Positions 27,594 to 35,865 of a stretch of DNA of 43,614 nt are shown here, piece by piece. The stretch comes from Methylomonas rivi (GTDB lineage Bacteria; Pseudomonadota; Gammaproteobacteria; Methylococcales; Methylomonadaceae): NCBI RefSeq assembly GCF_024505165.1, contig NZ_JANIBK010000023.1, positions 1 through 43,614 of the forward strand. The letters run 5' to 3'. A program made the translations under genes and the position numbers. The notes under the pieces were generated by a model. The model was not told the DNA's origin and did not search any database. It saw only the letters and a program-made list of their open reading frames with translations. The first letter of the stretch is position 1; each line of letters starts with the position of its first letter.

Positions 27594-27725
27594 TCTCGAA
27601 GCGGGTTTTGCCGTCGCCAACGGTAACCTGGACGGCAGCGACCGGATCGTCAAAAAAGCCTGGGCAGCGGTTTGGCGCTATGTCTCCATTCCGCCAATAG
27701 AAAAGCAATCAATAAATTGCCTATC

Positions 27726-28244
27726 TCAGCTTTTTTCTGCCCGGGCTTTTTTGCGCGCATGCCAGCGATGGGCCACATGCCAGCGCCAGAAAGCTTTCAT
27801 GCCGAAATAACCCAGGCTCGAACAGGTAATGCCCAGTACCAGACAGCCGAACAAAAACGGTCCGCCTATGTCCGCCATGCTGGAAAATACGGTGTCCAAC
27901 GAAAATTCGCCGTCGAAATGGGGTTTGTTCAAAAGCCGGATGCCGACCCGGTAAGCAAAATAGAATAACGGCGGCATGGTGATGGGGTTGGTGATCCATA
28001 CCAGCGCCACCGAAATCGGCAGGTTGGCCCGCACGAACAAAGCGGCGGCGGCGGCCATGGCCATTTGCGTGGGGGAGGGCACCCAGGCAAAAAATAATCC
28101 TACCGCAAAAGCCAGCGACACGGAGTGCCGGTTTAAATGCCATAAATTGGGATCGTGCAATCTGTCGCCCAAAAAATGCAGGCTTTTGATGGATTTGATT
28201 TTTTCCGGGTCGGGTAAGTATTTTTTTATTATTTTTTTGGGCAT
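27726..28244 (-). CDS. DUF2062 family membrane protein
   Basis: 172 residues. The DUF2062 pattern is clear: LGDRLHDPNLWHLNRHSVSLAFAVG in the first half, FFAWVPSPTQM, and WITNPITMPPLFYFAYRVG, followed by a second pair of hydrophobic segments and a basic tail. Two or three membrane helices are likely. The molecular function of the family is unknown; members often lie near comEC or lipid A genes, as here. A basic N-terminus (MPKKIIKKY) suits an inner-membrane protein. Confidence 0.9.
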   Translation of the reverse strand: MPKKIIKKYLPDPEKIKSIKSLHFLGDRLHDPNLWHLNRHSVSLAFAVGLFFAWVPSPTQMAMAAAAALFVRANLPISVALVWITNPITMPPLFYFAYRVGIRLLNKPHFDGEFSLDTVFSSMADIGGPFLFGCLVLGITCSSLGYFGMKAFWRWHVAHRWHARKKARAEKS

Positions 28245-28350
28245 TGCGCTACTCTGTTAGTCGAACTGTGCGCGGATTCTAACAGGTTTTAGGGCCGTGG
28301 GATTTTCAGCGCCGGAATATTTGCCGCCATGTCCCGCGTATGCCGGTTGG

Positions 28351-29640
28351 TCATTTTTTCGTTCGGTCGATACGCTCGGCCGCTTTGCGGATGGCAAGAA
28401 TCACCAGCGGTTCCAGCGTTCGCATCAACCGGTTATGCAGGCGATATGAAAATGCGGCAAGCCGTTTGCCGGCCGTCCGGCCGAGTCCGGCGATATCGAC
28501 GGGCCTGTCCCGGAGCAGTCCTTTACGGTATAGCCAGTGCGTTAGGCCGCTCAACCAGAGCGCCAGCGGGGTCAGGCCGGCAAAAAACCAGATTAAGCGC
28601 CCCCAGGCGCCGAACGCTTCGCCGGTGTGTAGCGGCCATTGCCAGGTGGTAAAAGTTTGGCCGGCACTGAATAAACTGGGGTTGTTGACGCTACGAATCT
28701 GGCCGCTCCAGCGATCCACCCAGACATTGGTGAACGGGTGGTGCTGGTTCAGTTCGCGGCGCTGGCGTAAATTGATGCGGTAAGTGCCCAGTTCGCCGGC
28801 CGGGGTGGTCACTCGGCGTACTTCGGAACTGGGAAACAGGCCGCGCGCCACCAAAACCGCTTCGCTCAGCGTAATCGGCCTGTCGTTCGGCTTGGAAGTG
28901 CTGCTGACATTGGGGCCTGTGTCGCCATGTCCCATGCCGGACGCCGCGGTCAGGTTCTCCAGCAGGGCCGGATAAGCCAGATGAAAACCGGTGAATGCCA
29001 GCAGCAGTAAAAAGCCGGCGCTCGCCAGCCCCAACAGGCGGTGGACATCGAGCAACAGCCGCATCAGGCCCGCATTGTGCCGCAGCGCAAAAGCCTGGGA
29101 TAATCGCGCCGGACCGGGCCACCAAAGGTATAAGCCGCTCAAAACGGAAACCGTCAATAGCACTGCCAGTACCGTAACGGCCTGCCGCCCCGTGGCTTCC
29201 AGTTGCAAATGGGTATGGAGATCGAGCAGCCAGGTGGTGAAGGTTTGCCCCCAGAAGCGGCTGGCGATCACTTCGCCGGTATACGGGTTGACCGCCACCA
29301 TCAAGGGGGCGTAATAGGCATCCACGCTTTCAGCGGGTTTTTCGAACCAGGCCGTAATCGTGCCGCTAGGCGTGCTCGGCATTTCCAGGGTCCAGGCGCC
29401 GTGTCGGTTGGGGTGGTGTTTGCGAAGCTGAGCCAACACCTTGTCCAGCGATACGGGTTGGCTTTGAGACGGAACGATCACCAGATCGGGGTTGAGCAAG
29501 GCGTCGATTTCCGCCCGGTAGATACTCAGGCTGCCTGTTAAGCCGATGAGCGCGAAAAAAAAACCGAAAAGCAAGGCTAAATAGAGATGGCAATTGAGCC
29601 AAACGGCCCGAGTCGGGCGAATGCGAAAACGTGGCGGCAT
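28351..29640 (-). CDS. PepSY-associated membrane protein (PiuB-like)
   Basis: 429 residues. Four transmembrane segments (about 15-40, 160-180, 205-230, 355-385) flank a periplasmic PepSY-containing region. Conserved marks are WLNCHLYLALLFGFFFALIGLTGS, DLHTHLQL, VLSGLYLWWP and WVDRWSGQI. Such proteins are commonly iron-regulated and are thought to assist siderophore-iron reduction or release at the inner membrane. No TonB receptor gene is adjacent. A possible Fur box lies just upstream. No clear ribosome binding site precedes the ATG. Confidence 0.85.
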   Translation of the reverse strand: MPPRFRIRPTRAVWLNCHLYLALLFGFFFALIGLTGSLSIYRAEIDALLNPDLVIVPSQSQPVSLDKVLAQLRKHHPNRHGAWTLEMPSTPSGTITAWFEKPAESVDAYYAPLMVAVNPYTGEVIASRFWGQTFTTWLLDLHTHLQLEATGRQAVTVLAVLLTVSVLSGLYLWWPGPARLSQAFALRHNAGLMRLLLDVHRLLGLASAGFLLLLAFTGFHLAYPALLENLTAASGMGHGDTGPNVSSTSKPNDRPITLSEAVLVARGLFPSSEVRRVTTPAGELGTYRINLRQRRELNQHHPFTNVWVDRWSGQIRSVNNPSLFSAGQTFTTWQWPLHTGEAFGAWGRLIWFFAGLTPLALWLSGLTHWLYRKGLLRDRPVDIAGLGRTAGKRLAAFSYRLHNRLMRTLEPLVILAIRKAAERIDRTKK

Positions 29641-29652
29641 GAAAATTTTTGG

Positions 29653-29673
29653 GATAAAAATAATTGAGAATCG
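29653..29673. promoter_or_regulatory. Candidate Fur box upstream of the PepSY gene
   Basis: GATAAAAATAATTGAGAAT contains the core ATAATTGAGAAT seen in many gammaproteobacterial Fur boxes. The second half-site is poor. It lies 13 bases upstream of the ATG of the PiuB-like gene, and fur itself is in the window. Confidence 0.5.
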
Positions 29674-29887
29674 AGCAAGTTTGTCCGGCCAGTTTACCGC
29701 GCAGGCAGCGCAACGACAAAACCCTGGCCCGTTTAGTGGTGCGATTCGAACTGATGCGGATATTTAATGAAACGCTACGCGAAACCATTTAAAAAGTCGG
29801 TTTCACGAAACGCATCCATGTGTTTCGCCCTGCGGGTGCTCCGCATGCAAATCGGCCATCCTGCCGATTTGTCGGCCCGACAGCCGA

Positions 29888-29921
29888 GTTTCTTTCTTTT
29901 GCACGGCCAAAAGAAAGAAAC
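29888..29921. repeat. Perfect 14-bp inverted repeat in the gap before comEC
   Basis: The gap 29641-30197 has no convincing gene. It contains GTTTCTTTCTTTTG (29888-29901), a six-base loop and CAAAAGAAAGAAAC (29908-29921), a perfect purine/pyrimidine-segregated hairpin. Very similar TTTCTTTTG...CAAAAGAAAGAAACC sequences, followed by a GC-rich low-complexity tract as here, recur in intergenic DNA of several gammaproteobacteria in my recollection, so this is probably a dispersed repeat rather than a local regulator. Confidence 0.7.
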
Positions 29922-30197
29922 CAAAGAAAAGGCCGCCCCATACCGCGTTGATCCTGCGCTTCTCGTCTTTGGCAAGGGTTTTTCGAAGGGGCTTCCCAGT
30001 CCCCGCGAAAAACGCGCGGCCTCCCTGCCGCGCCCCTGGCGGGTTGTTCTCGCTAAAGGCTGCGATGCTCAGGGCAGTATCAAGGGAAATAAACCCCATG
30101 CCCTCGGCATTTTCCGCTTCGCGGATGTTTTTAAAGCGGATCAAAGGCCACATCGGTTTGAATTGCACCCCCCGTTTAGAACGGCAAAGGCGTAAGC

Positions 30198-32519
30198 GTG
30201 CATATTCTGACTTTTATAGCCGGTATTGCCTGGGTACAGCAATGGGCCCGGTTGCCCAATGCCGTGGAATGGGGGCTTTTGCTCGGCTTGGCGGCATTGC
30301 TGGCCTGCCGGCGCTATTGGTATCTTTGTCTGTTCGTCGTCGGCGCGATGTGGGCCGGCGCTTATGCCGGTTGGCGTTTAACGGACAGGTTGGCGGACGC
30401 ATTGGCCGGCAAGGATACGATAGTGCAAGGTTACATCGCCAGTATACCCAAGCCGGTAGATGGCCGGGTCGGTTTCGATTTTAAGGTGACCCGCGCCGGC
30501 CCCGGCGTGCCGGGCAAATTGCGCCTGAACTGGTACTACCCGCCACGGCTGGTGAAAGCCGGGCAAGCCTGGGAACTGACGGTCAGGTTACAACGGCCGC
30601 ATGGCCGCGGTAATCCGGGAGGTTTCGATTACGAAGCCTGGTTGTTCGCCAATCATATCGGCGCCACCGGCTATGTGCGCTCGAAATCCGAAGCGAGGCG
30701 GATTAATCCGCCATTTTCCATTACTCGCTATCTTGCCCTGTGCCGGCAGGCGATTTCCGACCGCCTGGATAGCGAGTTACCCGGAAGCGAACAACTGGGC
30801 GTTATTAAAGCGCTGGCTATCGGCAGCCAGGATTCGGTCAGCCAACGGCAATGGGAGGTCTTTAGGCTGACTGGGATTGTGCATTTGATGGTGATTTCCG
30901 GCGCGCATATCAGTTTGGTGGCGGGCGGGGTATTTTTCATGGCCCGGCGAGTATGGATTCGCCTGGGCTGCTTGGCCGTGTCCCCGCATGAGCTGGCGGC
31001 GGTGCTTGCCTGGCTGGCGGCCTTGTTTTACGCGGCATTGGCCGGATTCTCCGTGCCCGCCCAACGGGCGGTTATTATGCTGACGGTCGGGTTGTGGGCG
31101 TTGGTCCGGCAGCGCAATACGGCGGTCATGCAAGGCTTGCTGATAGCGTTGTTGCTGGTGGTGTTGTTCGACCCGCTGGCGCTGCTGTCGGTAGGCTTTT
31201 GGCTGTCTTTCGGCGCGGTTGCCGTGTTGTTGTATGTGTCTTCCGGTAGGCTGGGCCGGGCGGGATACTGGCGGCAGGCCGGCAAATTGCATTGGACGAT
31301 GGCGGTTGGCCTGTCGCCGCTGTTATTGGTGTTTTTCCAGCAAATATCGTTGGTTGCGCCGTTGGCGAATAGCGTGGCCGTGCCGATCGTCGGTCTGCTG
31401 GTGACGCCTTTGTCCTTGGCCGCGGCGGGCACGGTCTTTTGGTGGCCGGATTTAGCGTATTGGCTGTTGTGGCTGGCCGAACATATATTGCAAGGCTTGT
31501 GGCGGATATTGCTGCACATGTCGACATGGCCGTATGCCGCCCTGTCTACCGCCGCGCCGCCCTGGTACGGCGTGCTGTTCGGCATTTTGGCCGTCCTGCT
31601 GTTGCTGGCGCCCAAAGGCATGCCCGGCCGGTATTTGAGCCCATTTTTGTTGTTGCCGCTATTTTTTGCACGGATCGACAAGCCGCCCCATGGCGAGATC
31701 TGGTTTACCTTGCTGGATGTGGGACAGGGTTTGGCGGCGGTGGTGCAAACCGAGCGGCATGCCTTGGTGTTCGATACCGGCGCTAAATTCAGCCAACAAG
31801 CGGACATGGGGGAGTCGGTGGTCGTGCCGTTTTTGCGCCACCGGGGCATTGCCAAACTGGACGGCTTGGTGGTTAGCCATGGCGATAACGACCACAGCGG
31901 CGGGGCGGCCTCGGTGTTGTCCGAAATCCCCGTGTCGGCGATTTACAGCAGTGTGCCGGACTGGGCGGAGCGGGCCGGTGGCTCATATTGCCAAGCCGGG
32001 CAGCATTGGCATTGGGATGGGGTCGATTTCAAGATGCTGTCGCCCGGAACGGAGCCCTTTAAGGCCGAAAACGACAATTCCTGCGTGTTGCAAATCAGCA
32101 CTGCAAGGCAGCGCTTGCTGTTGACGGGGGATATACAACAAAGCGCCGAGAACTGGTTGGTGGCACGCTATGGCGATGCCTTGGCCAGTTCGGTGCTGGT
32201 GGCGCCGCACCATGGCAGCAAAACCTCCTCGAGTAGCGGATTTTTACGGCAAGTACGGCCGGCCTTGGTATTGATACCGGCCGGTTACAAGAATCGTTTC
32301 GGTTTTCCGCATGCCGCCGTACTGCGGCGTTACGAGGCCCTGCGCATCAAAAGCCAGGGCACCGCGGAAGCCGGGGCGATCAGCTTAAAAACCGCTGGCG
32401 CGATTATGGATGTGGAACTGGCGCGTCAACGTTTGCGGAAATATTGGATGGACGGCGGGCGGCCCGGTACGATAAGCGCCGGTGTCAATGGGGCCGATTC
32501 AACGCCAAGGCCAGATTAA
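30198..32519 (+). CDS. comEC: DNA uptake channel protein ComEC/Rec2
   Basis: 773 residues from a GTG start. It would move single-stranded DNA across the inner membrane during natural transformation. An N-terminal hydrophobic region and DUF4131-like domain (about 1-170) are followed by the competence domain with many helices (about 200-490; LGVIKALAIGSQD, VHLMVISGAHISLVAGG, GFSVPAQRAVIMLTVGLWAL). The C-terminal metallo-beta-lactamase-like domain has VVSHGDNDHSGG and VAPHHGSKTSSS, the metal-ligand motifs. All expected parts are intact. Its last 35 bases overlap, tail to tail, the end of a Roadblock gene on the other strand. Confidence 0.95.
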   Translation: MHILTFIAGIAWVQQWARLPNAVEWGLLLGLAALLACRRYWYLCLFVVGAMWAGAYAGWRLTDRLADALAGKDTIVQGYIASIPKPVDGRVGFDFKVTRAGPGVPGKLRLNWYYPPRLVKAGQAWELTVRLQRPHGRGNPGGFDYEAWLFANHIGATGYVRSKSEARRINPPFSITRYLALCRQAISDRLDSELPGSEQLGVIKALAIGSQDSVSQRQWEVFRLTGIVHLMVISGAHISLVAGGVFFMARRVWIRLGCLAVSPHELAAVLAWLAALFYAALAGFSVPAQRAVIMLTVGLWALVRQRNTAVMQGLLIALLLVVLFDPLALLSVGFWLSFGAVAVLLYVSSGRLGRAGYWRQAGKLHWTMAVGLSPLLLVFFQQISLVAPLANSVAVPIVGLLVTPLSLAAAGTVFWWPDLAYWLLWLAEHILQGLWRILLHMSTWPYAALSTAAPPWYGVLFGILAVLLLLAPKGMPGRYLSPFLLLPLFFARIDKPPHGEIWFTLLDVGQGLAAVVQTERHALVFDTGAKFSQQADMGESVVVPFLRHRGIAKLDGLVVSHGDNDHSGGAASVLSEIPVSAIYSSVPDWAERAGGSYCQAGQHWHWDGVDFKMLSPGTEPFKAENDNSCVLQISTARQRLLLTGDIQQSAENWLVARYGDALASSVLVAPHHGSKTSSSSGFLRQVRPALVLIPAGYKNRFGFPHAAVLRRYEALRIKSQGTAEAGAISLKTAGAIMDVELARQRLRKYWMDGGRPGTISAGVNGADSTPRPD

Positions 32520-32928
32520 TCTGTTTAGGGCTGGAAATACATAACATTAACGGCCCGATGCTCAGCATGGCCACCTTGTTTTTGGCTCCGACGATAACGA
32601 TTTGCTCGAGTTCGCCCAAGCCGAGCAGGGCGGCGCCTTGTTGCGCCGCGCGCGCGCTTTCCTGCAGCGTGGCGCCGAAGGCATCGATAGCGGCCGGATG
32701 CGCGGATTGAGCCAATATCAAGCCGTCGTGATAGGCCGCGCAGGCGGAAATACCCTTAATCTTGCCGATTTTGTCCACCAAAACCTGTACAGCATCGATA
32801 AATTCGGCGCGCTTTAAACGCATTTTTTCGCTGACGTTGACAATATTGGACGCGGTTTGCTGTTGCGACAGCGCATATTCTTCGGCCAGACGCTGTAACT
32901 CCGCCATTTGTGCTTGAAACCAAGGCAT
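32485..32928 (-). CDS. Roadblock/LC7 domain protein, second copy
   Basis: 147 residues. An N-terminal helical segment (about 1-45) precedes a Roadblock/LC7 fold: VQVLVDKIGKIKGISACAAY, then DGLILAQSAH, a helix rich in Ala/Gln, and LEQIVIVGAKNKVAMLSIGP. These small alpha/beta proteins form dimers that act as regulators or platforms for MglA-like or Ras-like GTPases. No GTPase gene is in this operon. It follows the other Roadblock gene by 19 bases and ends the operon. No clear ribosome binding site is seen, so translation may be coupled. Confidence 0.8.
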   Translation of the reverse strand: MPWFQAQMAELQRLAEEYALSQQQTASNIVNVSEKMRLKRAEFIDAVQVLVDKIGKIKGISACAAYHDGLILAQSAHPAAIDAFGATLQESARAAQQGAALLGLGELEQIVIVGAKNKVAMLSIGPLMLCISSPKQINLALALNRPH

Positions 32929-32947
32929 GGGAAATTGGCAGGCTGGG

Positions 32948-33358
32948 TTAATGGGTAAGGTAATGGCTAAATAATTTTTTCAACACCGGAATGGTTTCCT
33001 TTAATTCGAAACGCACCCGGCCCAGTAAGGCATCGCGTTGGGTGACCAGGGCCAGCATAAAGCCCGCTTCGACAGGGGTGGATAAAATAAAACCTTCGGC
33101 GTTTTCGCAAATCACCATATTGGTGGCATGGTGGCCAACGTGTTGGGCTGCCCGGGCGGCGGCGCCGAACACCACCTGTACCGAGGCGCCGATCGCGTCG
33201 GTGTTGATTTCGGAATCGCGTTGAATATGGGTGACGAAGCCGTCGTTATCGACAATGGCCGCGGCGCTGACGCCTTGTATGCCCATCAGATTGCGCAAAA
33301 TGGCATCTATTTCGCCGGATTGCGATTTTCGGGTGTCAAGCGGGTGAATATTGCTCAT
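32948..33358 (-). CDS. Roadblock/LC7 domain protein, first copy
   Basis: 136 residues. Typical MglB/Roadblock sequence: IDAILRNLMGIQGVSAAAIV, DNDGFVTHI, a central helix (INTDAIGASVQVVFGAAARA) and NMVICENAEGFILSTPVEAG. It lacks the extra N-terminal helix of the second copy and is clearly diverged from it, so the pair may form a heterodimer. AGGAG lies seven bases before the ATG. It sits between the V4R gene and the second Roadblock gene, all closely spaced. Confidence 0.87.
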   Translation of the reverse strand: MSNIHPLDTRKSQSGEIDAILRNLMGIQGVSAAAIVDNDGFVTHIQRDSEINTDAIGASVQVVFGAAARAAQHVGHHATNMVICENAEGFILSTPVEAGFMLALVTQRDALLGRVRFELKETIPVLKKLFSHYLTH

Positions 33359-33393
33359 GGCGTTCTCCTGGATGCGTTTTTTATCATGAATGC

Positions 33394-33942
33394 TTATATT
33401 AAGTCGACCCGAATCAAGCAGGTCTTATCACCAAGCGCATTGCATTTGGTTTCCGTGGCTTTTACATTGCGGTTAAAAAACGTTTTGACGATGCCGCCCA
33501 CCATGCCGGCTTCGAAATGGCAAATCGGCGCCGAGACATTATGAATGCCGGCGCAAGAGACGCATTCATCGACCCGCAGTTCCAACACGCCCGCATTCAA
33601 GTCCACTCTATCGGGCACCACCAAGCCGATGCTGAGCTGGCGGCACAGCAGTTTTATTTTTCCGACGTAGGTTTCCAAATCCTTGTCGATGTTGGCTGCC
33701 GCCAGTTGCCCCATCGCCAGGCCCAGGCTTTGGCCGGAGTGATAAACCAGCGATGGCGCGCCCTGGCCCAATATATCCTCGACATTCGAGCCCAAGGCTA
33801 CCATGCGCAAGGCTTGAAACAGCCGAATCGGGATCATGGGCCCCAGGTCGCGGCGGTTTTCGATGTCGAATTCGCCGGAAATGATGCCGTCCAGAATTTG
33901 TTGCTGGGCAATTTGATAATCGGTTTTTTGAATTTGTGGCAT
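33394..33942 (-). CDS. V4R domain protein
   Basis: 182 residues. The C-terminal half is a V4R (vinyl-4-reductase) domain with its conserved Cys pattern: ECVSCAGI, ICHFEAGMVGGIV, then KCNALGDKTCLIRVDL. The N-terminal part (DYQIAQQQILDGIISGEFD) is a helical lead. V4R domains bind hydrophobic ligands or metals, and share a fold with the Bet3 subunit of eukaryotic TRAPP complexes. Position between an OmpA-like gene and two Roadblock genes suggests a joint signalling unit. ATG 33942 is preceded by AGGA; an upstream TTG would overlap the OmpA-like stop. Confidence 0.88.
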   Translation of the reverse strand: MPQIQKTDYQIAQQQILDGIISGEFDIENRRDLGPMIPIRLFQALRMVALGSNVEDILGQGAPSLVYHSGQSLGLAMGQLAAANIDKDLETYVGKIKLLCRQLSIGLVVPDRVDLNAGVLELRVDECVSCAGIHNVSAPICHFEAGMVGGIVKTFFNRNVKATETKCNALGDKTCLIRVDLI

Positions 33943-33965
33943 GGCTTTTATCCTATGAAGTTCGG

Positions 33966-34715
33966 TTAATGTGCCTGGCAAATTAATTCAACCCGGCGAT
34001 TTTGCGCCTGTCCGGCGGGTGTGTCGTTTGTCGCGGCCGGCCGCTCCATGCCCTCGGAGACTGCGGCGATTCGGTGGGCCGGAATGCCGTTGGCCGCTAA
34101 TAGTTTTTTTACGCTATTCGCTCTTGCCAGGCCTAAGTGTCTGTTACCGGCGGCAGAGCCTAAATTACAGGTATGCCCCGTCAGTTTGATCAGGTTGGGG
34201 CAGCTTTTGGCGGCGTCTATCAATTCGTCCCTTGTGGATTTGCCGAGCAGGGTCAGTCGGTTCGAATCCAATTTGAATCGCACGGTAAACAAAACCCCGG
34301 ATGGCGTTACGGCTGGAACTTCGATTTTTGGGGACGCGGTGGCGGGGTCGAGGTTGGCCGCTTGTTGTTCAGGGTGGGGCTCTGTGGAGACAATGGCGTC
34401 TTGATGATCGGGGGACGAATCCGTTTGAGGGGTACCGGTATCCTGTTGCGGATTTTTCGAAGCCGAGTCGCTAGTTTCCTGAATCGGGCTGGGTTTGGAT
34501 GCAAGGGAGGTAACGGTACTGTCGGTTTGTATGGGTAACGATTGCGGCGATGCGGTTTTGTTCTGGTTGCGAAGCAAGAAGGCGCCGAGCAGAGCGGCAG
34601 CGATCAACGCATACAACCAGGATGATCGATACCCTTTGGGCTTGGCTTCGGTTATGTCGGGAAGTTGCAGAATTCCGTCCAGGCCGTCGTAATCAACAGA
34701 ACGCTGTCTTTTCAT
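33966..34715 (-). CDS. OmpA-domain protein with N-terminal membrane anchor
   Basis: 249 residues. A short cytoplasmic N-terminus, one transmembrane helix (about residues 31-47, WLYALIAAALLGAFLL), a long Ser/Thr/Pro/Gln-rich linker (about 50-140) and an OmpA peptidoglycan-binding domain (RFKLDSNRLTLLGKST, LTGHTCNLGSAAGNRHLGLA, NRRVELIC). The layout is that of MotB-like or TolR-like inner-membrane anchors that reach the cell wall. It heads the V4R-Roadblock operon. The frame opens at a GTG three codons earlier; the ATG gives a more usual start, though the AGGG upstream fits either loosely. Confidence 0.85.
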   Translation of the reverse strand: MKRQRSVDYDGLDGILQLPDITEAKPKGYRSSWLYALIAAALLGAFLLRNQNKTASPQSLPIQTDSTVTSLASKPSPIQETSDSASKNPQQDTGTPQTDSSPDHQDAIVSTEPHPEQQAANLDPATASPKIEVPAVTPSGVLFTVRFKLDSNRLTLLGKSTRDELIDAAKSCPNLIKLTGHTCNLGSAAGNRHLGLARANSVKKLLAANGIPAHRIAAVSEGMERPAATNDTPAGQAQNRRVELICQAH

Positions 34716-34842
34716 GCGGTCCACTACCCTTTGAAATCAGTTTGTCAAAGTATAGTCCTTATTGAAAAAGCGATAAACCTCGCATTTTTGGAAAGTTTTT
34801 TGCCGAAAGCCGCCGTGCGCGGATTTTAAAGCGGTTTAGGAT

Positions 34843-34979
34843 ATGGTTGGAAATGACTTACCGAAATATTTTTCCTTCGGAGCGGCTTTAGCCGCGATGA
34901 GAGCCTTAATCGGGGCTAAAGCGCCTCCTATCGGTAACAATCCCGGAGAATACGGGGCTGTTATTTTGACGAAACCCTT
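34843..34979 (+). repeat. Dispersed ~140-bp intergenic repeat, copy 2
   Basis: Second copy of the element at 3246-3386, in the same orientation. The first palindrome GCGGCTTTAGCCGC is intact; the second has decayed (GGGGCTAAAGCGCC). Its end reaches the stop codon of the kinase gene on the other strand, so it was inserted or kept exactly at the 3' end of that gene. Confidence 0.85.
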
Positions 34980-35862
34980 ATTTCAATTCCGACAATAGCT
35001 GTTCGATCATGCCATTGGCTTGGCCGAGATAGCCGCCGCCGAACAAATTCAGGTGGTTGAGGATGTGGTAGAGGTTGTAAAGCGTCTTGCGGGTTTTGTA
35101 GTCCGTATCCAGCGGGTACTCCGCTTGATACGCGCTGTAAAAATTCGGGCCGAAGCCGCCGAACAGCTCCGTCATGGCAATGTCGGTTTCTCGGTCGCCG
35201 TAATAACAGGCCGGGTCGAACATGATGGGATTGCCTTGGCCGTCGCTGGCGGCATTGCCGCCCCACAGGTCGCCGTGCAGCAGCGACGGGTGAGGGCGAT
35301 GGCGGCTAAAAAAAGCCGGGATATTTTCCAGCAGCTTCAGGCCCTTGGTTTGTAGCGAACCCGTAAAACCGTTTTCGGCGGCAAACTGCAATTGTTTGCC
35401 CAAGCGTTGCTGTTGCCAGAAACCGGGCCAGTCGTTATGGCGGTCATTATGCTGCGGGGTCGAGCCTATGGTGTTGTCGATATGCCAGCCGAAAAACGCC
35501 CGCGGTTGCCGGTGCAGGCGAGCCAATTGCTCGCCGAATCGGCCGGCGCTGTCGCCGCGCAGGGCATCCAGCGCTTCGTATTCCAGCAGCAAATAGGCTT
35601 GATGATCATGCTCGCCGACTGACACCACCTTGGGTACCTTGACTTGTTGCTGAGCGTCTATCTCGCGCAATCCGGCGGCTTCGGCGGCAAACATGCCCGA
35701 CAAGCCGGCGCGGTTGAGTTTGACGAACCAATCGGTGTTGTTCGCTTGCAAGCGGAAGGCGGCATTGATGTCGCCGCCGCCGACCCGGGTCAGGCGGTGG
35801 TTGCCAAGGTCTCGGCCGGTCACTTGCCGCAGATGTTGGATCAGACTGGCGTTAACCTGCAT
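34978..35862 (-). CDS. Fructosamine kinase family protein (YniA-like)
   Basis: 294 residues, the usual length. It has the kinase-like fold of the fructosamine/ketosamine-3-kinase group: TRVGGGDINAAF (nucleotide loop), WFVKLN (ATP-binding Lys), LLLEYEAL (hinge), LLHGDLWGGN (catalytic loop with Asp) and IMFDPACYYGDRETDIAM (metal-binding Asp). These enzymes phosphorylate sugar adducts of lysine residues so that they fall off, repairing glycated proteins. It starts three bases after the glnS stop and is surely cotranscribed with it. The C-terminus abuts a dispersed repeat. Confidence 0.93.
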   Translation of the reverse strand: MQVNASLIQHLRQVTGRDLGNHRLTRVGGGDINAAFRLQANNTDWFVKLNRAGLSGMFAAEAAGLREIDAQQQVKVPKVVSVGEHDHQAYLLLEYEALDALRGDSAGRFGEQLARLHRQPRAFFGWHIDNTIGSTPQHNDRHNDWPGFWQQQRLGKQLQFAAENGFTGSLQTKGLKLLENIPAFFSRHRPHPSLLHGDLWGGNAASDGQGNPIMFDPACYYGDRETDIAMTELFGGFGPNFYSAYQAEYPLDTDYKTRKTLYNLYHILNHLNLFGGGYLGQANGMIEQLLSELK

Positions 35863-35865
35863 GGC

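Noticed and set aside
29698-29790. Open stretch reading RNDKTLARLVVRFELMRIFN in the gap before comEC
   Set aside because: About 30 codons without a start or recognisable family; too short to call a gene.
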